A stretch of DNA of 64,000 nucleotides from Chrysaora quinquecirrha (Eukaryota > Cnidaria > Scyphozoa > Semaeostomeae > Pelagiidae). The notes beneath the pieces were generated by a model. It ran no database searches. It had not been told where the DNA came from and was given only the letters and a program-made list of their open reading frames with translations. Every line of letters begins with the position of its first letter. Within the stretch, counting starts at the first letter, position 1. The position numbers and the translations under genes are program-made. Location of the stretch: NCBI GenBank assembly GCA_014526335.1, contig JACTAT010000012.1, forward strand, positions 2,587,024 through 2,651,023. Reading direction: 5' to 3'. Below are positions 43,164-56,000 of this stretch, in pieces.

Positions 43164-44400
43164 TGCCCGTGAACAAGATAGAGGCGAAAATGATATTCTT
43201 AAAATGCAAAAGGGCCCAAATATTACAACTGTAACATCAACAACAGTTTCAGCGAGTGATTCAAACATGGCCCAAGTGGAAGAATTCACTGACTGTTATT
43301 CTCGAGGTAGAGTGAGGCATCGCAGATGCAACTTAACTCAATTCATAAACCTTTAACGATTATTAAAGCTTTAAACTGATAGCAAACGCCAATTTCATAG
43401 ACGTTTACTATTAGTATTCCCTTTTTAACATTATTAGGTTAACGTTTGTTATGTTCTTTTATTTAAATCAGAAAATCAAGAGAAGCTTCTCGAATCTTAA
43501 GTAAATAAGATTATATGTGATTGAACAGCGCTTCAAGAAAGACTTGGTATTTTTTTTGATATTTTCATGTTCCAATACAATAAAAACAGCCTACAATGGC
43601 TTATGAAGTTTTTTCATTCATGAATGTTAACTGATTTTGCAGTTATTTTAACTCGGCATTTCTTTGTTCATTTATTTGGCTATTCAGGCCATCCAATCTT
43701 TCGTATAAAGACATATTGTAGCTCGGTGCGCAACCTGTGTAATGGAGAAAAATGCAGTATAGTACGAAGTAGGATCTTTATGATACACATGCAGTAAACT
43801 TTCGGTAACTGGAACCCCGAAAAATCGAACATGCGCCAAGTTCAACGGATTTTGCATTTTCATAGAAAAGTTACTCCTGGTTATTTGAATATTTGCTATC
43901 TCGAATCATTTTTTTATCCCTTTATGACTCGACAACCCGAAATTTTGAAGGAGGCAACAATATTCCAATCACACTGGTATTTTCGTTCATCCAATCAAAT
44001 TGCTGTTTGAACTGATACAATTGGTTAACCCGTAAATCGTGTAATATGTAGTCGCCAAGGAACATTACATCTTATGATGTTGTCTTATATATTAGTATAC
44101 AGTATTGTATTATATTACTATGCAGTATTATGTACATAAATTGTTTTGTTGAAGGTAATGTTGATGTTAGTGTCTCGTGCTGTTGTCGTTGTTTACATGT
44201 AACAACTTGAAGCTACAATATTAGCTTGTCCTAAAGTTGGAGTTATTACTATGATACATATTCTTATTCATATCTATTGAATAGTTTAAATCACAATGAA
44301 TCATTGGGTGAAAAATCAATAACCTTTTGATTGTCATTTCGATAAGAAACCTGTTTGAGCTATCATGTAAGAATTCTGAAACGATCTGCAAAGACATTAA
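43164..44400. other. Intergenic, no gene recognised
   Basis: A short plus frame after the gap (to 43,356) has no recognisable domain. The rest is A/T-rich without clear repeats or frames over 60 codons. Confidence 0.5.
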
Positions 44401-44415
44401 TCAACTATACGGTAC

Positions 44416-45452
44416 CTTTCTGGTTTTTCCAGTGGAAACGATCAATGACAAAGGTGTAATCTTTAAAAAATCCTGGATCTCTGCTCAGGCAATATGACTG
44501 CAGATGGCAACTGTTGTCACATTTGGTGACTCGTGTGAGTCCATTATCTTGAAGCCGTAGCATATTCCTAGAAAGGAAACATATTTCGTACTTTTCTGAA
44601 AACCCAAACATTTTTGATGGTGTTATCTTAGCTGTTCTGATCAGCTTGGAAAGTGCCACGAGCGCAGAGCGATGGCCAACGAGGGAAGTAGTCAAGCTTT
44701 AAAACAGCAGTGCTGTCTACTTGTGGGAGCTAGTGCTCAGGGTGCGCCAACTGTCACTTGGTGCATAATGCATTGAAGATCACTGGAGCCTTTTTCTGTA
44801 GTACACTTAATGCAGCAGATGACTCACTGATTGTTGCTGAATTTGCAATTTCATCGAGGTTATTTAATCGAAAGCACGAAAAATCCGGTACGTGTAAGTG
44901 AAATGCTTGCATGCGGGGCGATTGTTTCGACCGACGCCAGTGACGCACGTCAAAGAAGGGCTTGCCGAACTCACCCCAGAAGCTGTAACAGACACAAAAA
45001 TGAAGGGGTGATGGCTCACCTAGCCCACGGTCGGCAGGGCTTAAGCCTGGGAAAAGTCCAATCTTCGTGTCTTTGACGGGCCGGGAGGAGTGACTGTCAC
45101 AAAATCAGTTTCCATGACCACTCCTTTTTAGCAAAGAATTGAAAAGAAGAGAAGAAGCTCCGAATTTGAAACTTATCTGCCACAGAGTCTTTTACGATCT
45201 GGGTTATCAGTAGGAATTTTGATGAACTGTGCGTACTCGCGACTGAATCCAAGAACTGTGGCATCACAAATAACAACTTCAGGGTATCTTCCGCATGTTC
45301 CACAACCAAAGCCATCCTCGTAATCGATATCAAGTAGTTCCTGGAATGCATACAATGCCATACGCCACTGTTGATAATTTAGCATACTCGCATCAGACCC
45401 TGCAGCAGCAAGAAACATGCGCAATGACTCGTGGAAACCAATGAGACTTTCA
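44416..45452 (-). pseudogene. Fragments of a KDZ-like transposon gene (two exon-like blocks)
   Basis: Two minus-strand blocks look protein-coding. Block one, about 45,184-45,452, starts after an acceptor (TATTTTTCAG) and reads FHESLRMFLAAAGSDASM, then FGCGTCGRYPEVVICDAT, a Cys-x-x-Cys-Gly...Pro-x-x-x-x-x-Asp pattern I associate with cysteine clusters of Kyakuja-Dileera-Zisupton (KDZ) transposases. Block two, 44,416-44,567, lies between an acceptor (CTTTCTAG) and a donor (GTACCG) and ends FVIDRFHWKNQK, a motif seen after the same cluster in such proteins. A third frame (44,754-44,948) may belong too. No start and no upstream part: the satellite begins 45 bases beyond block one. Family assignment from memory; moderate to low certainty. 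Confidence 0.4.
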
Positions 45453-46836
45453 CTGAAAAATATACAGAGATTTACAATGCTGAGCATAGAAAAATTAGTA
45501 CTTCGTTGAACAGATCGCATATTCTACGATTATTCAACAAGATTCACCTTCTACCCTTGAAAGGAGATGCTTAGCTTAGAATATACCAATGAAAGTCTTG
45601 TATAGTTACTGCTGATATCACCTAAACTAGGACTTCGTTGAACAGATCGCATATTCTGCGATTATTCAACAAGATTCACCTTCTACCCTTGAAAGGAGAT
45701 GCTTAGCTTAGAATATACCAATGAAAGTTTTGTATAGTTACTGCTGATATCACCTAAACTAGGACTTCGTTGAATAGATCGCATATTCTGCGATTATTCA
45801 ACAAGATTCACCATCTACCCTTGAAAGGAGATGGTTAGCTTAGAATATACCAATGAAAGTCTTGTATAGTTACTGCTGATATCACCTAAACTAGGACTTC
45901 GTTGAACAGATCGCATATTATGCGATTATTCAACAACATTCACCTTCTACCCTTGAAAGGAGATGCTTAGGATAGAATATACCAATGAAAGTCTTGTATA
46001 GTTACTGATGATATCACCTAAACTAGGACTTCGTTAAACAGATCGCATTTTCTGCGATTATTCAACAAGATTCACCTTCTACCATTGAAAGGAGATGCTT
46101 AGCTTAGAATATACCAATGAAAGTCTTGTATAGTTACAGCAGATATCACCTAAACTAGGACTTCCTTGAACAGATCGCATATTCTGCGATTATTCAACAA
46201 GATTCACCTTCTACCCTTGAAAGGAGATGGTTGGCTTAGAATATACCAATGAAAGTCTTGTATAGTTACAGCAGATATCACCTAAACTAGGACTTCCTTG
46301 AACAGATCGCATATTCTGCGATTATTCAACAAGATTCACCTTCTACCCTTGAAAGGAGATGGTTGGCTTAGAATATACCAATGAAAGTCTTGTATAGTTA
46401 CTGCTGATATCACCTAAACTAGGACTTCGTTGAACAGATCGCATATTCTGCGATTATTCAACGAGATTCATCTTCTACCCTTGAAAGGAGATGGTTGGCT
46501 TAGAATATACCAATGAAAGTCTTGTAGCGTTACCACAGATATCACCTAAACTAGGACTTCGTTGGACAGATCGCATATTCTGCGATTTTTCAAAAAGATT
46601 CACCTTCTACCCTTGAAAGGAGATGCTTATATTAGAATATACCAATGAAAGTCTTGTATAGTTACTGCTGATATCACCTAAACTAGGACTTCGTTGAATA
46701 GATCGCATATTCTGCGATTATTCAACAAGATTCACCATCTATCCTTGAAAGGAGATGGTTAGCTTAGAATATACCAATGAAAGTCTTGTATAGTTACTGC
46801 TGATATCACCTAAACTAGGACTTCGTTGAACAGATC

Positions 46837-47630
46837 GCATATTCTGCGATTATTCAACGAGATTCATCTTCTACCCTTGAAAGGAGATGCTTAGCTTAGA
46901 ATATACCAATGAAAGTCTTGTATAGTTACTGATGATATCACCTAAACTAGGACTTCGTTAAACAGATCGCATATTCTGCGATTATTCAACAAGATTCACC
47001 TTCTACCATTGAAAGGAGATGCTTAGCTTAGAATATACTAATGAAAGTCTTGTATAGTTACAGCAGATATCACCTAAACTAGGACTTCCTTGAACAGATC
47101 GCATATTCTGCGATTATTCAACAACATTCACCATCTATCCTTGAAAGGAGATGGTTAGCTTAGAATATACCAATGAAAGTCTTGTATAGTTACTGCTGAT
47201 ATCACCTAAACTAGGACTTCGTTGAACAGATCGCATATTCTGCGATTATTCAACGAGATTCATCTTCTACCCTTGAAAGGAGATGCTTAGCTTAGAATAT
47301 ACCAATGAAAGTCTTGTATAGTTACTGATGATATCACCTAAACTAGGACTTCGTTAAACAGATCGCATATTCTGCGATTATTCAACAAGATTCACCTTCT
47401 ACCATTGAAAGGAGATGCTTAGCTTAGAATATACTAATGAAAGTCTTGTATAGTTACAGCAGATATCACCTAAACTAGGACTTCCTTGAACAGATCGCAT
47501 ATTCTGCGATTATTCAACAACATTCACCATCTATCCTTGAAAGGAGATGGTTAGCTTAGAATATACCAATGAAAGTCTTGTATAGTTACTGCTGATATCA
47601 CCTAAACTAGGACTTCGTTGAACAGATCGC
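46837..47630. repeat. 396-bp (3-unit) higher-order duplication in the satellite
   Basis: A diagnostic variant ATACTAATG occurs at 47,035 and 47,431, exactly 3 x 132 bases apart, with the neighbouring unit types in the same order in both blocks (GCTTAGC/TTAAACAG, then CAGCAG, then ATCTATCC units). This shows local amplification of a three-unit block. Confidence 0.8.
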
Positions 47631-47999
47631 ATATTCTGCGATTATTCAACAACATTCGCCTTCTACCCTTGAAAGGAGATGCTTAGCTTAGAATATACCA
47701 ATGAAAGTCTTGTATAGTTACTGATGATATCACCTAAACTAGGACTTCGTTAAACAGATCGCATATTCTGCGATTATTCAACAAGATTCACCTTCTACCA
47801 TTGAAAGGAGATGCTTAGCTTAGAATATACCAATGAAAGTCTTGTATAGTTACAGCAGATATCACCTAAACTAGGACTTCCTTGAACAGATCGCATATTC
47901 TGCGATTATTCAACAAGATTCACCTTCTACCCTTGAAAGGAGATGGTTGGCTTAGAATATACCAATGAAAGTCTTGTATAGTTACAGCAGATATCACCT

Positions 48000-49850
48000 A
48001 AACTAGGACTTCCTTGAACAGATCGCATATTCTGCGATTATTCAAAAAGATTCACCTTCTACCCTTGAAAGGAGATGGTTGGCTTAGAATATACCAATGA
48101 AAGTCTTGTATAGTTACTGCTGATATCACCTAAACTAGGACTTCGTTGAACAGATCGCATATTCTGCGATTATTCAACGAGATTCATCTTCTACCCTTGA
48201 AAGGAGATGGTTGGCTTAGAATATACCAATGAAAGTCTTGTAGCGTTACGACAGATATCACCTAAACTAGGACTTCGTTGGACAGATCGCATATTCTGCG
48301 ATTATTCAAAAAGATTCACCTTCTACCCTTGAAAGGAGATACTTATATTGGAATATACCAATGAAAGTCTTGTATAGTTACTGCTGATATCACCTAAACT
48401 AGGACTTCGTTGAATAGATCGCATATTCTGCGATTATTCAACAAGATTCACCATCTATCCTTGAAAGGAGATGGTTAGCTTAGAATATACCAATGAAAGT
48501 CTTGTATAGTTACTGCTGATATCACCTAAACTAGGACTTCGTTGAACAGATTGCATATTCTGCGATTATTCAACAAGATTCACCGTCTACCCTTGAAAGG
48601 AGATGGTTGGCTTAGAATATACCAATGAAAGTCTTGTATAGTTACTGCTGATATCACCTAAACTAGGACTTCGTTGAACAGATCGCATATTCTGCGATTA
48701 TTCAACAAGATTCACCCTCTACCGTTGAAAGGAGATGCTTAGCTTAGAATATACCAATGAAAGTCTTGTATAGTTACAGCAGATATCACCTAAACTAGGA
48801 CTTCCTTGAACAGATCGCATATTCTGCGATTATTCAACAAGATTCACCTTCTACCCTTGAAAGGAGATGGTTGGCTTAGAATATACCAATGAAAGTCTTG
48901 TATAGTTACAGCAGATATCACCTAAACTAGGACTTCCTTGAACAGATCGCATATTCTGCGATTATTCAAAAAGATTCACCTTCTACCCTTGAAAGGAGAT
49001 GGTTGGCTTAGAATATACCAATGAAAGTCTTGTATAGTTACTGCTGATATCACCTAAACTAGGACTTCGTTGAACAGATCGCATATTCTGCGATTATTCA
49101 ACGAGATTCATCTTCTACCCTTGAAAGGAGATGGTTGGCTTAGAATATACCAATGAAAGTCTTGTAGCGTTACGACAGATATCACCTAAACTAGGACTTC
49201 GTTGGACAGATCGCATATTCTGCGATTATTCAAAAAGATTCACCTTCTACCCTTGAAAGGAGATACTTATATTGGAATATACCAATGAAAGTCTTGTATA
49301 GTTACTGCTGATATCACCTAAACTAGGACTTCGTTGAATAGATCGCATATTCTGCGATTATTCAACAAGATTCACCATCTATCCTTGAAAGGAGATGGTT
49401 AGCTTAGAATATACCAATGAAAGTCTTGTATAGTTACTGCTGATATCACCTAAACTAGGACTTCGTTGAACAGATTGCATATTCTGCGATTATTCAACAA
49501 GATTCACCGTCTACCCTTGAAAGGAGATGGTTGGCTTAGAATATACCAATGAAAGTCTTGTATAGTTACTGCTGATATCACCTAAACTAGGACTTCGTTG
49601 AACAGATCGCATATTCTGCGATTATTCAACAAGATTCACCCTCTACCGTTGAAAGGAGATGCTTAGCTTAGAATATACCAATGAAAGTCTTGTATAGTTA
49701 CTGCTGATATCACCTAAACTAGGACTTCGTTGAACAGATCGCATATTCTGCGATTATTCAACAAGATTCACCCTCTTCCCTTAAAAGGAGATGGTTGACC
49801 TAGAATATACCAATGAAAGTCTTGTATAGTTACTGCTGATATCACCTAAA
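48000..49850. repeat. 924-bp (7-unit) higher-order duplication in the satellite
   Basis: TAGCGTTACGACAG lies at 48,241 and 49,165, a spacing of 924 = 7 x 132. The surrounding unit order (CAAAAAGATT, ATACTTATATTGG, GAATAGATC, CAGATTGCAT with CACCGTCTACC, CACCCTCTACCG) is repeated with almost no differences, so the duplication is recent. Confidence 0.85.
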
Positions 49851-52800
49851 CTAGGACTTCGTTGAACAGATCGCATATTTTGCGATTATTCAACAAGATT
49901 CACCTTCTACCCTTGAAAGGAGATGGTTGGCTTAGAATATACCAATGAAAGTCTTGTATAGTTACAGCAGATATCACCTAAACTAGGACTTCGTTGAACA
50001 GATCGCATATTCTGCGATTATTCAACAAGATTCACCTTCTATCCTTGAAAGGAGATGGTTGGCTTAGAATATACCAATGAAAGTCTTGTATAGTTACTGC
50101 TGATATCACCTAAACTAGGACTTCGTTGAACAGATCGTATATTCTGCGATTATTCAACGAGATTCACCTTCTACCCTTGAAAGGAGATGGTTGCCTTAGA
50201 ATATACCAATGAAAGTCTTGTAGCGTTACGACAGATATCACCTAAACTAGGACTTCGTTAAACAGATCGCATATTCTGCGATTATTCAACAAGATTCACC
50301 TTCTACCCTTGAAAGGAGATGGTTGGCTTAGAATATACCAATGAAAGTCTTGTATAGTTACTGCTGATATCACCTAAACTAGGACTTCGTTGAACAGATC
50401 GCATATTCTGCGATTATTCAACAAGATTCACCCTCTACCCTTGAAAGGAGATGTTTGGCTTAGAATATACCAATGAAAGTCTTGTATAGTTACTGCTGAT
50501 ATCACCTAAACTAGGACTTCGTTGAACAGATCGCATATTCTGCGATTATTCAACAAGATTCACCCTCTACCCTTGAAAGGGGATGGTTGGCTTAGAATAT
50601 ACCAATAAAAGTCTTGTATAGTTACTGCTGATATCACCTAAACTAGGACTTCGTTGAACAGATATTCATATTCTGCGATTATTCAACAAGATTCACCCTC
50701 TACCCTTGAAAGGAGATGGTTGGCTTAGAATATACCAATGAAAGTCTTGTATAGTTACTGCTGATATCACCTAAACTAGGACTTCGTTGAACAGATCGCA
50801 TATTCTGCGATTATTCAACAAGATTCACCTTCTACCCTTGAAAAGAGATGCTTAGCTTAGAATATACCAATGAAAGTCTTGTATAGTTACAGCAGATATC
50901 ACCTAAACTAGGACTTCCTTGAACAGATTGCATATTCTGCGATTATTCAACAAGATTCACCTTCTACCCTTGAAAGGAGATGGTTGGCTTAGAATATACC
51001 AATGAAAGTCTTGTATAGTTACAGCAGATATCACCTAAACTAGGACTTCGTTGAACAGATCGCATGTTTTGCGATTATTCAACAAGATTCACCCTCTACC
51101 CTTGAAAGGAGATGGTTGGCTTATAATATACCAATGAAAGTCTTGTATAGTTACTGCTGATATCACCTAAACTAGGACTTCGTTGAACAGATCGCATACT
51201 CTGCGATTATTCAACAAGATTCACCTTCTACCATTGAAAGGAGATGCTTAGCTTAGAATATACCAATGAAAGTCTTGTATAGTTACCGCTGATATCACCT
51301 AAACTAGGACTTCGTTAAACAGATCGCATATTCTGCAATTTTTCAACAAGATTCACCTTCTACCGTTGAAAGGAGATGCTTAGTTTAGAATATACCAATG
51401 AAAGTCTTGTAGCGTTACGACAGATATCACCTAAACTAGGACTTCGTTAAACAGATCGCATATTCTGCGATTATTCAATAAGATTCACCTTCTACCCTTG
51501 AAAGGAGATGGTTTGCTTAGAATATACCAATGAAAGTCTTGTATAGTTACTGCTGATATCACCTAAACTAGGACTTCGTTGAACAGATAGCATATTTTGC
51601 GATTATTCAACAAGATTCACCCTCTACCCTTGAAAGGAGATGGTTGGCTTAGAATATACCAATGAAAGTCTTGTAGCGTTACGACAGATATCACCCAAAC
51701 TAGGTCTTCGTTGAACAGATCGCATATTCTGCGATTATTCAACAGGATTCACCTTCTACCCTTGAAAGGAGATGCTTATCTTAGAACATACCAATGAAAG
51801 TCTTGTATAGTTACTGCTGATATCACCTAACCTAGGACTTCGTTGAGCAGATCCCATATTCTGCGATTATTGAACAAGATTCACCTTCTACCCTTGAATG
51901 GAGATGGTTGGCTTAGAATATACCAATGAAAGTCTTGTATAGTTACTGCTGATATCACCTAAACTAGGACTTCGTTAAACAGATCCCATATTCTGCGATT
52001 ATTGAACAAGATTCACCTTCTACCGTTGAAAGGAGATGCTTAGTTTAGAATATACCAATGAAAGTCTTGTAGCGTTACGACAGATATCACCTAAACTAGG
52101 ACTTCGTTAAACAGATCGCATATTCTGCGATTATTCAATAAGATTCACCTTCTACCCTTGAAAGGAGATGGTTTGCTTAGAATATACCAATGAAAGTCTT
52201 GTAGCGTTACGACAGATATCACCTAAACTAGGACTTCGTTAAACAGATCGCATATTCTGCGATTATTCAATAAGATTCACCTTCTACCCTTGAAAGGAGA
52301 TGGTTTGCTTAGAATATACCAATGAAAGTCTTGTATAGTTACTGCTGATATCACCTAAACTAGGACTTCGTTGAACAGATCGCATATTCTGCGATTATTC
52401 AACAGGATTCACCTTCTACCCTTGAAAGGAGATGCTTATCTTAGAACATACCAATGAAAGTCTTGTATAGTTACTGCTGATATCACCTAACCTAGGACTT
52501 CGTTGAGCAGATCCCATATTCTGCGATTATTGCACAAGATTCACCTTCTACCCTTGAATGGAGATGGTTGGCTTAGAATATACCAATGAAAGTCTTGTAT
52601 AGTTACTGCTGATATCACCTAAACTAGGACTTCGTTGAACAGATCGCATATTCTGCGATTATTCAACAAGATTCACCCTCTACCCTTGAAAGGAGATGCT
52701 TAGCTTAGAATATACCAATAAAAGTCTTGTATAGTTACTGCTGATATCACCTAAACTAGGAATTCGTTGAACAGATCGCATATTCTGCGATTATTCAACA

Positions 52801-52903
52801 AGATTCACCTTTTACCCTTGAAAGGAGATGCTTAGCTTAGAATATACCAATGAAAGTCTTGTATAGTTACTGCTGATATCACCTAAACTAGGACTTCGTT
52901 AAA

Positions 52904-52912
52904 CAGATCGCA
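52904..52912. repeat. Target site duplication, left copy (CAGATCGCA)
   Basis: These nine bases of the satellite unit are repeated exactly at 60,910-60,918 on the other side of the transposon. Joining the two flanks with one copy gives an uninterrupted unit (AAACAGATCGCATATTCTG), which proves the insertion site. Confidence 0.95.
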
Positions 52913-53018
52913 CACACTCCTCCGCAGTGTCTTCCCTTCCCTTCCCCTTCCCTTGTCAGTCTTGTTTGGTTTGGCCAATCAGCGGCGCTCAAAGAGTGAA
53001 GCGGGGGAAGACACTGCC
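52913..53018 (+). repeat. Transposon terminal inverted repeat, left
   Basis: About 106 bp. It matches the right end closely over the outer 70 bases, apart from a TTCCC unit present only here, and again at the inner GGAAGACACTGCC. The outer GCAGTGTCTTCC and inner GGAAGACACTGC are themselves inverse copies, so each end is a palindromic structure. The interval 52,985-53,000 differs from the right end. Confidence 0.92.
52971..52984 (+). promoter_or_regulatory. CCAAT box in left terminal repeat (promoter of + gene)
   Basis: TTGGCCAATCAGCG fits the NF-Y consensus and lies 91 bases before the start codon at 53,066. The start codon is in CAAGATGGCGGCG, a YY1-like initiator context. Role inferred from sequence only. 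Confidence 0.5.
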
Positions 53019-53065
53019 ACAATCTTTAGGCTAGATAGTAATTTAGAGGCTAGATAGTAATCAAG

Positions 53066-56000
53066 ATGGCGGCGCGTGAAAAGCATGATTTGACTCCTAG
53101 CTCGAAGTCTAATGTTTTTCAATCAAAATGGAAGAAAAAACGTTCATCTGAAGCTGAAGAACCTCCTGGATGTCAAGATTATTGCATTGTCGACATATTG
53201 GGAGAAAGTATTGAAATACGAGAAAGTAATGAAGCATCATTGTCTTCATGTTGTTCGTCTTCGTCCAGCTCGACCGGCAGGCCTGGGCCTAGTACTGTCG
53301 ACGCCAAGAAGAAATTGGATTTATCTGGCGCAGGAATAAAGAAAAGACAAAATGAACTAAAATCGTTGATGATCAGAAAGTTCCAATATTCAGAAGGAGG
53401 TGAAATATCTTTAAGTGAAGTAGAAAGCCTACTAGTGAACGAGGAAGGAATTTGTTGTTGGCCCTCCAGGAGCGTCATTTCCTGCATGAAGAAAAACTTT
53501 ACTCGGTCAAGCTATGTCAAAGCATCCAAAAATTTCATTGGAATAACAATTAAACCAAAAATAAACGGTGAAGATCAAGGTTATCAAAACCTGGAACAAC
53601 AAAAAGACAGCAGTGAGCAATTTGAAGACCAGGTAGCTCTTTTGTTGAGGAAGCAAAACGAAGCAACCAATCAGATGATCAAGTACTTTGATCAAGTTGA
53701 AAGTGCAGTCGATCAAGATGGTGGTGAGAAACTGGAGGACATCAAGTTTCTCTTAGATCAAGCTAAAGAGCAACTGGATGGAATTACATCCTCGCTGGTC
53801 GCCTTGTACCAGAAAAAATTAATTGAAATACAGATGTCACACACAGTCACAGGCCAGTCAACCACTGAGCTTCGGAAAGATACCGGTAATCTGAGTCAAG
53901 AAATGAAACAGAAACTTGTCAGCGAAATAAAATCAATGGAATGTGAATTCAGTTTTAGTTTAAAGAAAAAGTATGACCGCCAGTTACCCAATACTTTGTT
54001 TGAAAACCTTGCCAAACACATGAAAGAACACTGCCCATTGATAACTGAAATATTTGAAACTTTAATTATGGGTGATAAACCGGAAGGTTATTTTAGTCGA
54101 CGTTTGCATAAAGATATGACTTTTAGACTCAAAGGTGCTGTTCAAGCTCTGGCATGCCTCATAAATATTGGAAACCAAGAATCAAACTCTGAAATGCCAC
54201 TTGTATTTGGACTTGTCGCAATATCTTATGGAGCTGGACAGCAATTTATAACCCTCTTAAACCAGTTTGGAATTACAAAGTCTTGGAATACATTGTGAGT
54301 ATTTCATGTTTCACATTTTAATTTCACCCCCCCCCCCTCCAGTGGTGTATGCAAGGGGAAGGAATGGGGTGTCCGGGATAAGCTACCCCCACTTTTGAAA
54401 AGATAACTCTTGAGATTTTTGCAAAAAAATCAGTAAAATTCTCACTTAAGGGGGGTTGAGGGCGTGACCTTTCAAAATGTCCTTGAGAAACGCCCAAGAC
54501 CACCCCACTTTTTGGAGGCTGCGTATGCTAATGCCTCTCTCACTTAATTCTGGTAATGAATTGCAAGCAAGAAAAGAGCTACACTCCAAAAATCTATCTA
54601 ACTGAGATTGAGAATTTTGAGTGAAATCAGTGAAGTCATGTTCTTGCAAGTTCTCAGCATACTAAATGTATTTCTTTATATTTTTCTTGCAGGGTTCAAT
54701 TCATGGAAGAGCGTCTAAACAATTTTGCTGAAATAATACAAGCTTTTGCTGCTCCAAGTGACCCACTGTACGAAGTGATTGATAATATAAATATATACAG
54801 AGGAAACCAAGTACATCTGAGATTGTTTAAATCCCTTGGACCAAGAATGTGGAACTTCACTGGTAGATACCTATGTAAGCCATTCACAGATTCAATAGAC
54901 AAATCCTTGATGGAATCAGAAGTGTTCTCGACACAGCCACAAAAAGATATCAAACAACTTACTGTGGATGATGTATTAATAGGTAAGCTTAATTCATATT
55001 TTTATTTTATAATATGTAGTACTTGAAATTTGTGTTCAAGAGGTATGAAAATGCCAAATATGTAATGATGTTTCTTTCGTTTGGCAATAGCTCAGTTATG
55101 AGAGTTGTAGTTACATCAAAAAATCGAAATTCAAAACCCAAATCCATACCAAAAGTAATCATAAAAATCATAATTCAATTCTATCAATTCTATACAGTGA
55201 CGGACACTTTGACAATTATTGGGGGGCAAACCCATTGTTTAAAATAAAAACATGTGACATTTCCTATTGTTTTGGAGCAAAAGGCTTTTGTTTCTGAAGA
55301 TATTGGGGGGCAACCACACCCACTGGCCCCCCCTCAAGTGTCCACCATTGATTCGATACCAATTTTTTCAAGTATTTTCACTCAACTCAAGTGATTAATG
55401 TTAATATTGTATTTCCCCCTAATGTCTTTTCTATTGATTTCCAGATTCTGGAAAACTCTCAGAGCATCAGTCACTATGGGAAGAGCAGAAAAAGAGGTAC
55501 ATCCTTCAGATCATGAAAATTGCATACCAATTTATACCAGCAAAATTCAAAGATCTTGTTGCTAAGCCAGAAAAAGATTTTAAGGACTTCATAAAAGATA
55601 ATGGACTTCAAGACAAAGAAGCGTTAAAAGAAAAACCAGATATCAAGGGCTTCTTACGAATTTCAGTCCCTCCATATAGGAAAGAGTTCCCAGCTTCATC
55701 AAATAGTAAAAGTAACATTTTGATACAACCTATATCCACACAAAATGAATCCTCGATTACAGGTACAGCTGCTATTATAGAGGAGTTGGCCAAAGATATT
55801 AACAAAGAAATACCAGAGACAAAGCCTTATTTGTTGTTTGACGAGGTGAAGCTTCAATTCAATTTGTCAGAAGCTCGGCAAAGATACATATTTGCTAAGT
55901 CCATGGAACATCACAAAAAACAACATGATAATTTGATGAAAGAAATTATCTCCAGAGACAAAACAGTTGATTCAGATCCTGCAGAAGGGCTGGATCCAGA

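Larger units (their letters stand above)
45497..52912. repeat. 132-bp satellite array, left part (about 56 copies)
   Basis: Tandem units of 132 bp, shown by the spacing of GGACTTCGTT (45,631 to 45,763 to 45,895, and so on). The unit reads GACTTCGTTGAACAGATCGC, ATATTCTGCGATTATTCAAC, AAGATTCACCTTCTACCCTT, and ends CACCTAAACTAG. Variants differ at a few diagnostic positions (GTATAGTTACTGCTG, GTATAGTTACAGCAG or GTAGCGTTACGACAG; GCTTAGC or GGTTGGC). Each unit contains a hairpin, ATCGCA TATTC TGCGAT, within an outer TTGAA...TTCAA. The array starts abruptly at about 45,497 beside the KDZ-like block and is interrupted at 52,912 by the transposon. No coding potential. Confidence 0.98.

Noticed and set aside
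42546..43356. Long open frames of about 200-250 codons on both strands
   Set aside because: They are created by the 500-N gap and contain almost only unknown residues.
54340..54500. G-rich segment with CCAGTGGTGTATGC, possible second MITE in the transposase first intron
   Set aside because: The proposed inverted ends match poorly and no duplication was found.
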